Notes: generated by a model not told the origin, from the letters alone. Numbered from the stretch's first letter, positions 32,323 to 45,700 are shown. The stretch is 64,000 bases of DNA from Agelas oroides (GCA_949130485.1 OX422201.1:1304016-1368015); one strand, 5' to 3'. Made by a program: numbers and translations.

Positions 32323-35300
32323 ATGGCTGCGAAGTCAGATACTACTGTCACTGTGACAGTCACCTCAGACACCGAGGCCCTCCTAGCTGACCACCAGCAC
32401 ACCAACTCGGAAGATGAAAGTGCCACTGAAACAAAAGGTGGAGCAATAATAAAGAGGTGTTTTTTAAGTACAATTTTTTGTGATACATGTATACATGTGG
32501 TGACTTTCGGATTTAATCAACGGCTGCAACAGAGTGTTACCACCCAGTATTACAGCTGTGTTGTTTTGTCTCATATTCACTGAGATGTCCATACCCCAAG
32601 CAAAACAGAAGCTTCCACTGAAGGTGATGTCTGGGCAGAATGCGATGTCCACTTTGCACAAGTCTACCTTTTGGCTGTATAATCACAAGTTCATACACAT
32701 CAGCCAGTTTAATACTGCGTGCCTTCCTTCTATCCCTATACAGTCGAACCTCATAGAGGACAAGGAGTGAAACATGCACTCGGGAAGTGTTGGAGGCATC
32801 CCATTACCAAGTGTCTCAGGAACTGGTGGAGACTCATTGTGATTGTCTTAACACCACTCATCCTTGCACCTCTCCCAATCTTCTGGAGAGCTAAGGTATA
32901 ATAAAACACACTGTATATTTATGGCCAGTTTCATGTGCACTTTCATATTGTATGCAAGTATAAAGCACCAAAGCCATCAAGGATGGTATCCAATGAGTTT
33001 TCTCTGAATTTCCAGGCTGCCAATGCTGCCTATGCCATTGGCATCATTGCTGTGTACTGGGTGACTGAGGTGGTGCCAATAGCTGGAACTTCTCTCCTCC
33101 CCGTCATACTGTTTCCAGCGCTTGGGGTACTAAGTGCTGAACAGACAGCCATTAACTACCTCAGGGACAGCAATATGCTGTTGATTGGTGGACTCATGAT
33201 GGCTGTGGCTATTGAAAAGTGGAGCCTGCACAAACGAATGGCACTGCTTGTATTGCTCGCGGTTGGATCAAAGCCAGTGTGGTAACTAAGCAGAAATAGC
33301 TATATTCTCAGACTATGGATCTAGAGCAAGATGGTATATATCCGATATTTAATATACCCTTTATATTAACTTTACCACAGAAAACCAATGGGGAAGCCTT
33401 GGTTGTAAGTATATGCAGTTGATACAGGAGAAAATTAATATCAATGCTACAAATTTCATATGCACTATACCTATTGACCAAAGAATAGGTAAAAGCATCA
33501 GTTTCATCATAATAAAACTTGTGATATTTCTGGTATGGCTTTGTACTATACATATGGTATCATGATGCTTAGCCTCGTTTTTAGGCTCTCCCCATGCCAT
33601 GTTCATGTTCTATACTGCATGCAAGCGACAGAAAGTTAGGCAGGGTCTGGGAATGAGGCTACATAATGCAATACTACCCGGTAGAAGAGCTTCCATTGAG
33701 GGTGTGGATGTCTAAGGCATGAAATGCTATGACTGGGCATGAGATGTTATGTCTGCATGGCCATGCATGAAGTGCTACGTCTGGGCATGAAGTTATGCTA
33801 CAGGTTTCAATATTGAATTAAAGTGTGTGATGACTTATGCTTGCAGGTTGTTGCTAGGTTTCATGGGCACCACTGCCTTCATCTCCATGTGGATTAGTAA
33901 CACTGCAACTGCTGCCATGATGGTGCCCATTGCACATGCACTACTGGAGGAAATCAGGGAAGAAAGTGGAATCATTGCTCAGAATGCACCCAAACACAGT
34001 ACAGAGGCTCCATCTGTATCTGTAAGATATGCAAAGACTTATAATAATGTCACTCAAGAAGATAGTGAGCAGGTTTTTCTGGAGCTTTCTGACAATGAAA
34101 CTGATGATGAAATGCAGCTTGCAGAAACTAATACCACACTATTCAGCAGGGAAGAAGGCCCAGTCACAGACGGAGAGTCACAGTCTAATGGTGAATCACA
34201 GCCTCACATGTCAAAAGATCTCTCAATCACTGTAAGTCACCATAGAGATAGTTTGAAGGAAGAGACCAATTTTGGTACTCCTGCAAAAATACCTGAAGAT
34301 GCTACTCCAGACAGAAACTCATCAACCCCTTCCAACAAAAGATTCCAGCGGTTGTCAAAGGGCCTCATGTTGGGAGTGGCTTATGCTGCCAACATTGGTG
34401 GAACTGCGACCCTCACGGGGACTGGACCTAACATAGTGCTCAATGGGGAGACCAGGTCAGAAGTTTATAACACTCCATAGAAACAACCCACCTCATGTAC
34501 TATACATTATGTGTATGCAGCTTCAATTTAGCCTCGTTCCCATGCAGGCCATGCCCAGCTTTCCAATGCTTGCAGGAGCCTGGGAATGAGGCTAACTTCA
34601 ACTTACAACTATCCATTTGCTGTCTATAGCATCTGTACGTATCTGTACATATTCCTACTCGGCAAACTGTGTAGCTTTGAGACAATGTATTTCTCATTTC
34701 ACACACTTGAATGTTCCAGCGTGTTTGGTATATCTGTGAATGATCATAGCAAATGACTGCAATATATGTCTCATGTTTGCATCCTTCCTTTAGGGAGTTT
34801 GGGGTGAACTTTGGGCTGTGGTTTGCCTTTGCCACTCCTGCAATGATCCTTGCACTGATTGTCTCTTGGGTCTACCTCTCCTTGCTGTACTGTGACGATA
34901 GGTCTGTCATATCAAGTGGTTTGCCTTGTTCCTACCTGTTAATGTATCAGATAATTAACATACACTGTGTGTTACCTGTGCACCCATAATTTAGCAATAA
35001 GCAGGAAAAAGCCACTATTGTTTAGAAGCCATGCAAGGTTGTGGTTCCCATTATATGTGTTCTGTTTGGTACATGGTTACCACAATATCATAGCTGTGAC
35101 CTTCACTCTTATGTCTTCCTGCATGCATGGCTCTTAGTTTCCAGTGGTGCAGGAGGAAACTGTGCAAGAGAAAGGTGTACTCTGTACAGAGCAAGAGGGC
35201 GAAGCAGGTCATCAGAGAACAGTACAAGAAACTTGGGAAAATCAGGTAGGCCATGCTGTGTGCAGGAAGTCACAATTTGACGTCATGGAATTGCATGAGT

Positions 35301-36831
35301 GAAAGAACTATTCTAGTGGCTGTTTTGGCCCAAAAATGGCCTCAGAAGCAGTCACAGAGCATCTAATTTTTCCTAGGGGGGCATGTCCCTAGCTGCTGCG
35401 TGCTTATGCATACAACTCTTACTCAGCCCCCCCAAATCTGAAGTATTTTCCTGACAGCCTTCCATTTGATCACACAAGAGTTGATGCATGTTAGTTGCGT
35501 ATTCATGACTTGCATATGATTTTCTTGTACCTTGGTACAGGTATGCTGAAGTGCTTGTACTCATCATGTTTATTCTCCTTGCTCTCTTGTGGCTGTTTCG
35601 AGAGCCCAAATTTATTCCCGGCTGGGGGAGCTTCTTTGAATCAGAGGAGAATGGAGCAAGGTATATATATAGCATGTAATAATGTTGTGATCTTGACCAG
35701 TTTGTGCAATATGCCACCGTAAATGCATAAGACATTATGCTGACATTTTGTGTGTCAACTGCAGCCAACATGAGGTCTTTGTTTCAATGCAGCTACTTCA
35801 GTGATGCTAGCACTGTACTCTTTGTTGTGTTCCTACTGTTTGTCATCCCATCAAGACCATGCTGTTGCTCAAACACTGGTACACAATATTCCAACTGTGT
35901 TCATACCACCTTTAGTTTTGTTTTATTCAGGTATCGTTTTTCTCTTCATTAGGCTGCATCAAAGCAGGGTCTTCCCCCCGACTGCTGGATTGGAACTCAG
36001 TGCAGCATAAACTGCCCTGGAATGTGGTTGTCTTTTTTGGATCAGGATTTGCCATATCTGAGGCAGCCAAGGTCAGAATGATCTATTTCTTGTGTGAACA
36101 TCAACGGCTACTGCAGGAACACATGCAAATTTCAAGCTAGACAATAATGAAACTTAACAGGGTAATATTCATGAACTTCTCCCATGTATACACAGCAATT
36201 TAACAGGGTAATATTCATGAACTTCTCCCATGTATACACAGCAATCGGAGCTGAGTGCATGGCTTGGAAAGCTTCTGCTGGTCTTTAGCCCCCTCCCCAA
36301 AATAGTCATTGCTCTCTTGGTCTCAATCATTGTTGCCTCTGTTACAGAGGTAATGTCTAACATTGCCGCTACAACACTCTTTCTGCCTGTGCTAAAACAA
36401 CTGGTGAGCCAGTTCTCAAATCATTTTGCTACACCTTTGAGGAACACTGTATTCTTTCTTCCTCAGGCTATCAATCTGCACATACACCCCCTCTATCTGA
36501 TGATCCCAGCAGCTGTATCAGCATCCTTTGCTTTCATGATCCCCATGTCCACACCCCCAAATGCAATCGCATTTTCATATGGGTATCTGAAAGTATATGA
36601 TATGGTAAGCATGTTAATTATAGAAACGCCATACACATACTGACTGCTGTTGCTACTTTGTCTTTATACGTTTTACTCTGTTTTGCACTATAGGTATTGA
36701 CAGGCATACCGATGAACATTTTTTGCATCGTAATTGTGGCAGTGGTACTTAATACCACAGGTGTTGCCATATTTGGTCTTTCATCATTTCCAGACAGTGT
36801 GGTGAATGGTACAAACATGACTATGGCATAG
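32323..36831 (+). CDS. SLC13-family sodium/di- or tricarboxylate (or sulfate) cotransporter
   Basis: Exons 32323-32437, 32759-32895, 33016-33281, 33847-34455, 34794-34901, 35138-35245, 35541-35660, 35793-35878, 35953-36071, 36242-36403, 36467-36604 and 36694-36831 join in frame to about 701 residues. The order of SLC13 features is preserved: a first membrane helix ([18 protein letters not shown]), [33 protein letters not shown], the first Na-binding repeat [63 protein letters not shown], the second repeat [15 protein letters not shown] and the signature [21 protein letters not shown] cytoplasmic loop of about 120 acidic, Ser/Thr-rich residues in exon 4 makes it longer than the usual 570-620. 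Exon 12 holds the last helix and an NGT glycosylation site near the end. The ATG at 32323 is in a good context; the exon 1/2 junction is the weakest part. Substrate cannot be read from sequence. Confidence 0.9.
33570..33661. mobile_element. Short inverted-repeat element, TAGCCTC family
   Basis: tagcctcgtttttaggctc at the left and ggtctgggaatgaggcta at the right, in the SLC13 intron between exons 3 and 4. Confidence 0.65.
34529..34594. mobile_element. Short inverted-repeat element, TAGCCTC family (66 bp)
   Basis: tagcctcgttcccatgcagg opposes ggagcctgggaatgaggcta with almost no interior. It is in the SLC13 intron between exons 4 and 5. Confidence 0.75.
36155..36246. repeat. 46-bp tandem duplication spanning the 3' splice site of SLC13 exon 10
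   Basis: The unit taacagggtaatattcatga...tatacacagcaatt occurs twice; each copy ends with the same ATACACAG|CAAT acceptor. The second copy adjoins the coding exon at 36242. Confidence 0.92.
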
Positions 36832-38418
36832 ATTGCTATTATATTATGATGCTATAATATTGTATATTTTTTTCAACAACAATAGTGCCCTAATATTACT
36901 GTTACTCACAATAAACTGCATGCAACACACTGCAAAACACTTGGGTTACTTCAACCACATTTTTAGGTTGTCTCAGTTGTCTCAGTTGCATCAGTGTGAC
37001 CAAGGAATGCTACTAAATAAGTTTTCCTGAAGATTCATTGAGGAGCTTTTTCATTAGTTACATTAGCTCGTCTCTTTTTTCAGAAGACCTATTTGGCTAC
37101 ATTCCTAATTACTACCACAACCATGCAACCAAGGAACTATCCAGGGGCAGATGTGTAAGATCGAAACAACAAACCTCACCAGAAATGCTGATTAATAGGC
37201 CTTCTGAAAGGATACACTAATTTAAAAAAAAAAAAGAGGGAAGCTTGTCAACTAAACTCTTTCAAATTGTAAGCATTCCTTGAACTTTACGTGTCACACA
37301 CACAAAAGGAATGCAACTGAGGTGACCAAAATATGGTTGAAGTAACCTAAACGTTAAAAAGTGCATACTACAATTGCCATGGCCACTTGGACTATATAGA
37401 CAACTGGCTCTGTGAATTTTATTTTGCTACCGTCATTTGATCTTAGGTCCAACTTCCAACTTTTTTTATCCAGCAGTCAGTAATAGTATGTATAGTCAAT
37501 ACAGTTGTCCTAACCTAACAGTTAATGACAACACAAGCAATGTACTTCCCTCTTACAGTGCTCCTTCCAGCTGAAATAAGTAAACAATAATCATTCTAGA
37601 ATAAGATCATGCACCATGCAAGAAGAGTGCAGACAAATTAGCAGGATTGCTACTAGTTAGCTGACACTTGTGGAAGAAAAACTGTGCATGCTTGTATTAA
37701 AGGACAAAAGTTTAGTTAGAGCCATTTAGACATTGATTGTTGTGAGTATTAACATCAACTGCAATATGAGAACTAGGCACACAGTTAATACTGTGGTCCA
37801 CTGTGTTCATAACTGAGTGTCATATATAATGTCCAATTCTGCTGTATTAGTCTTGCAAATGTGTACAGTCACACAATAATTGTCTGGTATAACTATCTAT
37901 ACATGCACATAATATATATAGATACTTCACACTAACACATTCAGTTGTTCAATCTGCGGAGTAACAATCTTCACTTTGTATAATGCACTTTTCCACTTTG
38001 TGAAATATTCACACCAGTATTCTCTGGGCCAATACAACTGTACTGGCTTGGTATGACTGTATCAATCTTCCTGTTGTGGGGACTTACTGCCTCTGAACCA
38101 CAAGCATACATAGGGTTGTGTAGAGTGCGCTCGTCTGGTACTTCTAGATCCCTGCAGTGTATTTAAGATGATGTATACCCTTATAGCTGCTGCAGAAAGC
38201 TCTGTTGAGCAGGTACAATAGCTAAAACATTAATCACATATTAGGCTATATATGCTAGGTTATGATAGGCTATATAGCCCTGAGCTGCAGCGTTGATTGC
38301 CATAAGTGTAAGTGATCGATTGACAATGGTGTGGGAATGAGGCTAACGTTCCTCCTCTGCCTAGAAGTTGGAGGTGTGATTGAAGTAAACATTCAATGAG
38401 GCTGCTGGTTTTATTTTC
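36832..38418. other. Intergenic between SLC13 (+) and SRCR gene (-), convergent
   Basis: AT-rich, with no gene recognised. It holds an inverted-repeat element near 36940-37360 and the end of a TAGCCTC-family element near 38330-38344 (gtgtgggaatgaggcta). Confidence 0.55.
36940..37360. mobile_element. Inverted-repeat element related to the one at 39639
   Basis: The left arm reads aacacttgggttacttcaacca...ggttgtctcagttgcat and the right arm is its inverse (ttgcattcc side to ttgaagtaacctaaacg). The GGGTT-x-x-TTCAACC and TCAGTTGCA blocks are shared with the element at 39639-40071. No transposase frame. Confidence 0.6.
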
Positions 38419-40488
38419 TTACTCTTCAGGTTTTGGAGGTTGGTGTTCTTTCCTCCCTTTACACTTGAATTCCTTTGCAATGAAGTACACCAGGCCAGCA
38501 GTCACTCCAGCTAGTAGGAACACTAGCACAATAACAAATGTGCCCAGTGTTCCCCCAACAGCATCACAGTTGAACAATGATATGTTTCTTGTTGCTATGG
38601 AATTCAGGGAATGGTTAGATCTAATTAAGTGCCTCAGTACCACTGATTCTTGTATTTCACATGGTTGTACTCGAAGTTTACAATCTAGCCTTAATCATGC
38701 ATACCAAGGCCTTCTGACCCCATCCAGTATTTGTAACTATCGCAATGCAGGCAGTAAACACTGGAGATAGCTAAAAGGCCAAGCAATGAAGCTAGTTACA
38801 ATTCACATGCACTGCCCTGAAGTAGGATGCTAAAAACATACCAGTTGTGTTGCAAAGTGCACCTGTGATCAAAATGAAAGTATAATGTATTAAAACATTA
38901 TTGGATCATGTGGTCACTAAACAACAAACTCACAGTGTGGCTGGCAATGAACTCTGACGCTATCTGACACACTGCAACTTTGATCAAAGTTGCCACTACA
39001 CTCTGACAGTTTGGACTCGGTTCCCACACACTTTAAAGGATGACTTGGAGAAGTGTCCTCACTGGATGATTCAGAACTGGCACTTGCCCCTGAAACCAAA
39101 AGTAGATAGCTACATAACTAGAGCTGAGGGTACATGTATTGGGAGTGGTAAGTTACACAGATGTACAGCACCTTACCAAACCGGGAATGTCCCATCTGTC
39201 TGCATACTACACTGGCACTGGCTTCACTGCTGTTCCAGTGGTCACACCAATACACTGTACTCCATGTTTCACCAACACAAACTTCCAGGAGGCCCTCCAT
39301 GTCTGACTGGCCTCCAACCAGCCTCACATCTCCATCTTCACAGACTGGTTCCCCTTCATTAAAATGTCAGTATACCCAGATGACCATATATTACAGCTCA
39401 CTAGCTATTCATGCACATGCCATTAGCCTGTTACATTTGATAACATACGTGGCTGACAGTGAACTCTTCCAGCACTCTGGGAGTTGATACACTCTGAAGA
39501 CAGTTCACAGTCATCCAGTGTCATAGCATCTTCCTCACAACTGATATTGAGGCTTTGGTCTTGTAGTCTGGGCTCTGGGTAAGCTGTAGCATCTAGGTAG
39601 AAATATGTTAAACAGTGTGGTGGTGAAGAAGGATCATGCACTGTAAAAATTTTTGGGTTGTTTCAACCTGTTAAGGGTTGTCTGAGTTGCACACATGTAC
39701 AGAGGAGTAATGATAATTCTATAAAATATCACATTTCAAACAAATAAGCAACAAAATGTAAGAAATTAGCTTGCTTGGATGTGACATACCATATAAATGT
39801 GAACCAAATTGAGCAATTTGTTCAAGAAATTGGCATGTGACGTTACAAATTTGTTCCTTCCTATGTAATGTCACATCAAAGCATAGCTCGATTTCTTGAA
39901 CAAATTGCTCAATTTGTCCTTACTATCTAGTATGTCATATCAAAGCAGGCTAATTATGTATAATTTGTTCAACAAATTTCTCAGTGATAGTTCAGCATTA
40001 CTCCTACATACATGTGTGCAACTCAGACAACCCTATAAACTGGTTGAAACAACCCAAATGTTTTTACAGTGTGCAATCACCAGCATGTAGTAGAGTATAT
40101 ATATATATGAGGTATCAACCTACTCAATTGGGAGTACCCGAGCATTTTGCAGATGACACGGGCTTCATTCTGTGAGAAGACTTCACCACACACTGCAGTC
40201 CATATCATGTCCCGAGTGCACAATTCTACCCGTCCCTCCAGCTCTGAGGCACCTCCAACCAGTCTGACTGCTCCCTCGATATCACACCCTTGGTTCAATT
40301 GACAATACTTACATATGTAACTTCATATACTAAAGCTTCATTTGATTGTACACACACAGAATCTCCTGACAGTCTATGATCTCTGTACAGGGTACTATCT
40401 TACCATTGCCATCAGGTTGAGCCACAGAAATCTGTGTGCAATACAGCACTGCTGTGGCATACACTATCCACACTAACAGTACATGCAT
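38419..40488 (-). CDS. Two-SRCR-domain single-pass membrane protein
   Basis: Seven exons (40404-40488, 40124-40288, 39449-39592, 39177-39353, 38934-39089, 38842-38862, 38419-38594), all joined by phase-1 introns, give 307 residues. Exon 1 is a signal peptide (MHVLLVWIVYATAVLYC). Each SRCR domain is split over two exons: VRLVGGASELEGRVELC, TAVCG, ARVICKMLGY then DDCELSSEC...VHC; and VRLVGGQSDMEGLLEVC, ASVVCRQMGH then KCVGTESKLSEC...VHC. Cys spacing fits group B-like SRCR domains. After a 7-residue exon comes a TM helix (GTFVIVLVFLLAGVTAGLVYF) and a short basic/Pro tail with no tyrosine motif. SRCR proteins bind polyanionic or microbial ligands; a recognition role is inferred. It neighbours decayed copies of itself and of the EMI receptor. 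Confidence 0.85.
39639..40071. mobile_element. MITE with CACTGTAAAAA termini in an SRCR-gene intron
   Basis: Terminal inverted repeats start CACTGTAAAAA and continue TTTGGGTTGTTTCAACC ... GGGTTGTCTGAGTTGCACACATGTA; the right end is the inverse, finishing TTTTTACAGTG. Inside is a further hairpin: attgagcaatttgttcaaga (about 39809) opposes its inverse at about 39890-39918. There is no coding frame. It fills most of the intron between exons 39449-39592 and 40124-40288. Confidence 0.82.
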
Positions 40489-40929
40489 TCTTCGTCAGTC
40501 GGCACAAATTGACTTATTACAGCAGTTGGAAAATCTTGATGGAGGTTGATCATTGAATATTGAAAGTGTTTTCAATTCACACAAGGTTTGTTTAACAAAC
40601 CAAACTTGGTTGTATTGAAAATCATAATTCAAGCAACAGGGAAAAACACAATTTTGCTGTAGAATTTTCACATGTTATAAATATCTGACCTATATATTCT
40701 CTCTCAGATGTATTACTTCACTTACGGCACTGGCACAAACACACAGCAGTGATTAATACAATAAGAAAAAGTTGTTTCACTCACAAAACAACATCTGCGG
40801 ACAAGTTAAAAGCATAGGCTATGTATATGATTCATTATTTTGTGTATGCAGCTGAAACCTTCACACACTAAAACAATGGCAACAGATCACCAAACAGTTA
40901 AGACATATTCACCATACATAAATGTATTT
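40489..40929. promoter_or_regulatory. Upstream region of the SRCR gene, duplicated before its pseudogene
   Basis: Parts of this region (cagtcggcacaaattgac, gttttcaattcacac, tttcactcaca) recur upstream of the decayed SRCR copy at 42539-42720. So the promoter was included in the duplication. No defined element was identified. Confidence 0.4.
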
Positions 40930-41805
40930 TGCAACCCCATGCAGCACCCTCTACCGCTCCCCGGGGTGTAACAGTGGGCCCACAGAGCTCCTCATTCTCC
41001 TGGAGCCCTCCACCCCTCATAGACTGGAATGGGATCATCACACAGTGACAATCACAGAGATGGAAAGTGGGAGGAGGGTTCAACAGTTTGATGTTAACTC
41101 CACTGCCACATCAGTGGCTCTGCGAGACCTGATTCTAATTCCTGTGACCACAATTCAGTAAGAATAATGGAACATATCACTTTTTGCAGGTACTGTTTGC
41201 TTAAGTTTTTCTAAACATGACCCTAGATGGACACATCTGTAATATCATCTTTACAAACATCAGCACCCCTACTGGTGATGGCTCAGAGACGGTTCTGATG
41301 GGTTTTCTACAGTTCACAAAAGGTACACGTCAAGAACACGTGATCGTGACATCACACTATCAGTAGTCGGTGGGTGGTGGGAGTGTTGATCCTTCTGTTT
41401 CTCGTTGTGGGAATCTTGGCTCTCGTTACCAGGGCTAAGAGGAGACACAAACAGACATACATACCCCCACTGTAACTAGGAAAACAAACCACTTAACCTA
41501 GATGAGATCCAACTGATAGTTACTACTACACAGGGAGTCAGAGCAAATGTGCAATGATCCACTCTATATGGTGACGAAACAAAAAGATATGTGGATAATC
41601 CTTCCTATAAGATTGACATCATTGAGACAACCTGAAACTGAAAGGAAAAGTGAAGCAGCAAATATACATGCTGATCGAAAGTCTAGTCACTCGTTTGAGT
41701 TGGTCAACATTCCATCTACTACAGTCCCAGTGACCCAGAAAAACTACCATGCAAAATCTGATCAAGAGGATTTTCATTCCCATCGCAATGACCATACTGT
41801 CAGTG
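40930..41805 (+). pseudogene. Decayed inverted copy of the 3' half of the EMI-EGF-FN3 receptor gene
   Basis: Three segments match the receptor at 42780-46943 in order but in opposite orientation: the third FN3 domain (40930-41158, retaining SGRRVQQFDVN, TSVALRDLILIP), the juxtamembrane/TM exon (41217-41475, with TNIST-TGDGSETVLM and the end of the TM and RRHKQTY) and the tail exon (41530-41805, with LRQPETER). The FN3 piece is frameshifted after its start. About 230 bp of the module/TM exon are deleted. The FQL exon is missing and stops interrupt the tail. It is not expected to be functional. Confidence 0.82.
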
Positions 41806-41935
41806 TGGCTATGAGGCTAGTTACAATTTACATGCACTGTCCTAGAATAAAATGAGCTAGCTATAAAGATCAAAAAGGAAGTATTGTTATTAAACATCGG
41901 AGTAGTCACTAAACACCAATGTGTTAAAACTCACA

Positions 41936-42538
41936 GTGTGGCTGGCAATAAACACTGACCCTATTTGATTGACTGCGACTCTGATCAAAGTTGCCACTAG
42001 AACTCTCAGTTCTCACACAGTAAAAAGAGTTGACTTGGAACATGTTCCTCCCTTGATGGTTCAAAACTGGCGCTCGCTCCTGAAACCAAACGTGGGGGTA
42101 TATAACTAGAGCTGAGGGTACATGTATTGGCGTTGGTAAGTTACAAAGCTTACCAAACCAGGAATGTCCTATCTATCTGCACATTACACAGGCACTGGCT
42201 TCATTGCTGTTCCAGTAGCCACACCAGAACACTGTACTCCATGTTTCACCAACACAAACCTCCCGTAGGCCCTCCAGGTCTGATTGGCCTTATTCCACCA
42301 GCCTCACATCTCCATTTTCACAGACCCCTAGCTATAGATAAATACCAGCACATACCCAGTATGACATTCATGTGTGTCAACTCTACAGTTATGCCAGCTG
42401 TACACACATACAAAGAATCTGATAGTCCATATCTCAATACAAAGCAGTATCTTACCATTTCCGTCAGGCTGAGCCATTGAAATAACCCGTGTGCATTGCA
42501 GCACTGCTGTGGCATACACACTAACAATACATGCATTA
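41936..42538 (-). pseudogene. Decayed copy of the two-SRCR gene
   Basis: Recognisable pieces, in gene order, are the second half of SRCR2 (41936-42085), the first half of SRCR2 (about 42150-42330) and the signal-peptide exon (42454-42538). Frameshifts and stops interrupt each (for example the copy of the signal peptide reads MHVLLVCMPQQ and then shifts). Exons for SRCR1, the stalk and the TM are absent. Confidence 0.8.
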
Positions 42539-42779
42539 TTTGTCAGTCAGCAGAAGTTGACTAACAGCATTCAGAAAGTCGTGATGGAAGTATGTTGCAA
42601 ATGTTTTCAATTCACACACTAAATTTTGGACAATATCTCCAACAAACAATACTTACAAAAACACACACAAGTGTTGCAAAATGTTATTTCACTCACAGCC
42701 TGTACAAAATTAGACAATTAAGACAAATTCACCATTAGCAGACAAGTTACTAGTACAATACTTACAAATATACCAACCA

Positions 42780-45700
42780 CTAACTTAAATTTCCAGTACG
42801 ATGATTGAGATGGGAATAGAAATCCTCTTGAGCAATCTCAGAGTCAGAATGCTCAATATTCTTATATACAGCATCTGTTAGCTTCAGTTTAGCATACTGT
42901 GGTTCTCGCCCAGATTCTTCACAGTGGTTTGTTTCTGACTCAGTACTGGGTGCAGCAGATGGAACACTGACCAACTCATACGAGCGACTAGACTTTGGAT
43001 CTGCATACATATACTCTGCTTCATCTCCCCTCTCAGTTTCAGGTTGTCTCAGTGTTGTTAGAGTCTCATAAGAGGGATTATCCACATATGCTTTTGTTTT
43101 GTCACCGTACAAAGGATTATTGCATAATCGCTCCGGTTCCCTGTGACAAAATGGGTACACAATCACAATGGGTGATTCTCATGCAGCTATATAGGTACTA
43201 CACAATTGCTACAAATATATCACTGCAAACCAAACTGGTTGCCTTGCCGACCAAGTTGGCTATAGTTGCAGACAAGCTGAAGAGGCAATGGTTCATCTTG
43301 GTATTAGAAACTAATTGCACAAGACAACCAGCGAGAATCAATCATTAAATACTTATACTGCAACTTTTAAAGTGACTCCTTCATAGATGTTCTCATTCTC
43401 TGAGGTTGCTAGTTTCTAAAATAAGGTTCGTCATATAACTACAGTCTCTTTGGGTTTAAATAGTGTAACGTAAATGTGAATCAGTTGGCTGGATTCTGGC
43501 TTTAATTTCTACTTACACTGGGGGTATGTATGTCTGTTTGTGTCTCCTCTTGGCCCTGGTAGCAAGAGCCACGATTCCCACAACGAGAAACAGAAGGATC
43601 AGCACTCCCACCACCCCACCAACTACTGACAATATGATGTCACGATCACGTGTACTTGAGGTGTTTTGTTGTTCATTCATGCCACAGTCTTCATTGCTAC
43701 TTTGCAACTGTAGGCATTCAGTGTGCTCATACTGGGGTAGGCAGGTGGGTGGATCAACCAAATATAGACTGGCTCCACCGATGTCAATGCTTGAGGTTTC
43801 CACTAGCCAGCAGCTCAAGGCCTCCTCAATGTCTCTGGATAGTGTACCATTTCTGAACTGTAGAAACACCATCAGAACTGTCTCTGAGCCATCACCAGTA
43901 GAGGTGCTGATGTTTGTAAAGACAATGTCACGGATGTGTCCATCTAGGGTCATGTTTAGAAAAACTTGTGTAGTAATAATCTGAGATAGTTCCTCAATCT
44001 ATGGGAAGAGAACACATACACAACCACAGTTAAGTATCCCTCCTATCCACAACAAATAATGAAGTTCATACAGATATGTCTTCTGTTCCCACTTCTTCAT
44101 TCATCAGCTGGAAGCAAAGTAGAGTAGTACCTGCAAGAAATGTTGCATTAACCTTACTGAAATGTGGTCATGCAGCACTATGACCGTAAATAGTTCCAGA
44201 CCAAAAAAGTAATAGCCTATAGGAGCAAGATAAGGTCATGCACATAATGTATACTGGACCCACTGTTTCTGGCTGTGGGTGTCACATCAAATGTAGCTGT
44301 TGGTCCATATTCAACTGTGTATGCTGCAACTGAGAATCGGTAGGTATAACAGGGAATTAGAATCAGGTCTCGCAGAGCCACTGATGTGGCAGTGGAGTTA
44401 ACATCAAACTGTTGAACCCTCCTCCCACTTTCCACCTCTGTGATTGTCACTGTGTATTTTGTGATGACCCCATTCCAGTCTACGAGGGGTGGGGGGCTCC
44501 AGGAGAACGAGGAGCTTTGTGGGTCCACTGTTACACCCCGGGGAGCAGTAGAGGGTGCTGCATGCATGGGGTTGCAAAATACATTTAGTAGACTTGTATT
44601 AACTGTTTGTTGATCCCTTACTATTAATTCAATGTACATTGTAATGGTGGTATGGTTTGCACATATGGGATAATCAGATGAGTGACAAATACAGCCAGCC
44701 AATTGAGTAACTGTCAAAACTTACTCCATCTCTAAACAAACTGAGTTATCTAAAGATCACGAGTTGTACATACCTGTTGGGTTGGTTCTCACTTCTATAG
44801 GACCAGATTTCGGTCCTTCTCCAACACTTGTGTTTGCTGTCATTTCAACAGTCACAAGCTGAAATGGAAGCAGGTCTTCCAGAGTGAAGTGTGATGTAGA
44901 GCTGTTTGTCACTGCTATTCTGCCAGCCTCCAACATATCATTGTTATAATCAATATAGATGGTATAGGCAGTGATGACCCCATTGGGAATGTTGGGAGGT
45001 GACCATTCTATCAGAACTGCATAGGAACTGATGTTAGTTAACACCAAATTACTTGGGAAGTCTTCAGGGACTGCATGAGAAGTGGAGGAAAACATGCAAT
45101 ATAATTTAATGCAATCACTCTACAGATAATAGTGTGCACAAATTTACCATCCTCTGGGGTGGTTTCAGAGCTGCATGACTCTGGGCTGTTGCCTTTTGTC
45201 CTCTGCACTGACACACAGCAGTTGTAGTTTGTGAAAGGATGTAGGTTGGTTAGTTGAAGACTTTGACTTGAAGCAGGAGTGTTACGTGGTGGCAGACTAT
45301 CACCATCACCAAATCTGCACACAATGGAGTAGTGTAATATTGTCCCATCTCCAGGATCTTCCTCTGGTGGCTCCCAGCGGAGTAGCAATGTGGTCGAAGT
45401 CGGAGCAGTGAGGGTTATGTTCCGAGGGGCACCTGGAGCCAAATACAATGCAGCTATATCATATGTGTTCATACAGTGTAGAAAAAAAAGACAGCCTTGA
45501 TCCTAGGTCCTGTTTCTAGGAATACAACCAGGTGCTTGATCTACAAGTCAACATTACCTAGACAGCTGCGAAGATCATGTGAAAGTGCATATCCATCTTC
45601 ACATGTGCAGTTGTAACCACCATCAAAATTAGTGCAACCATGCTCACAGCCAGCAGCATTTGCTTCACATTCATTGATATCTGCAGGCAGTAAGTTAATC

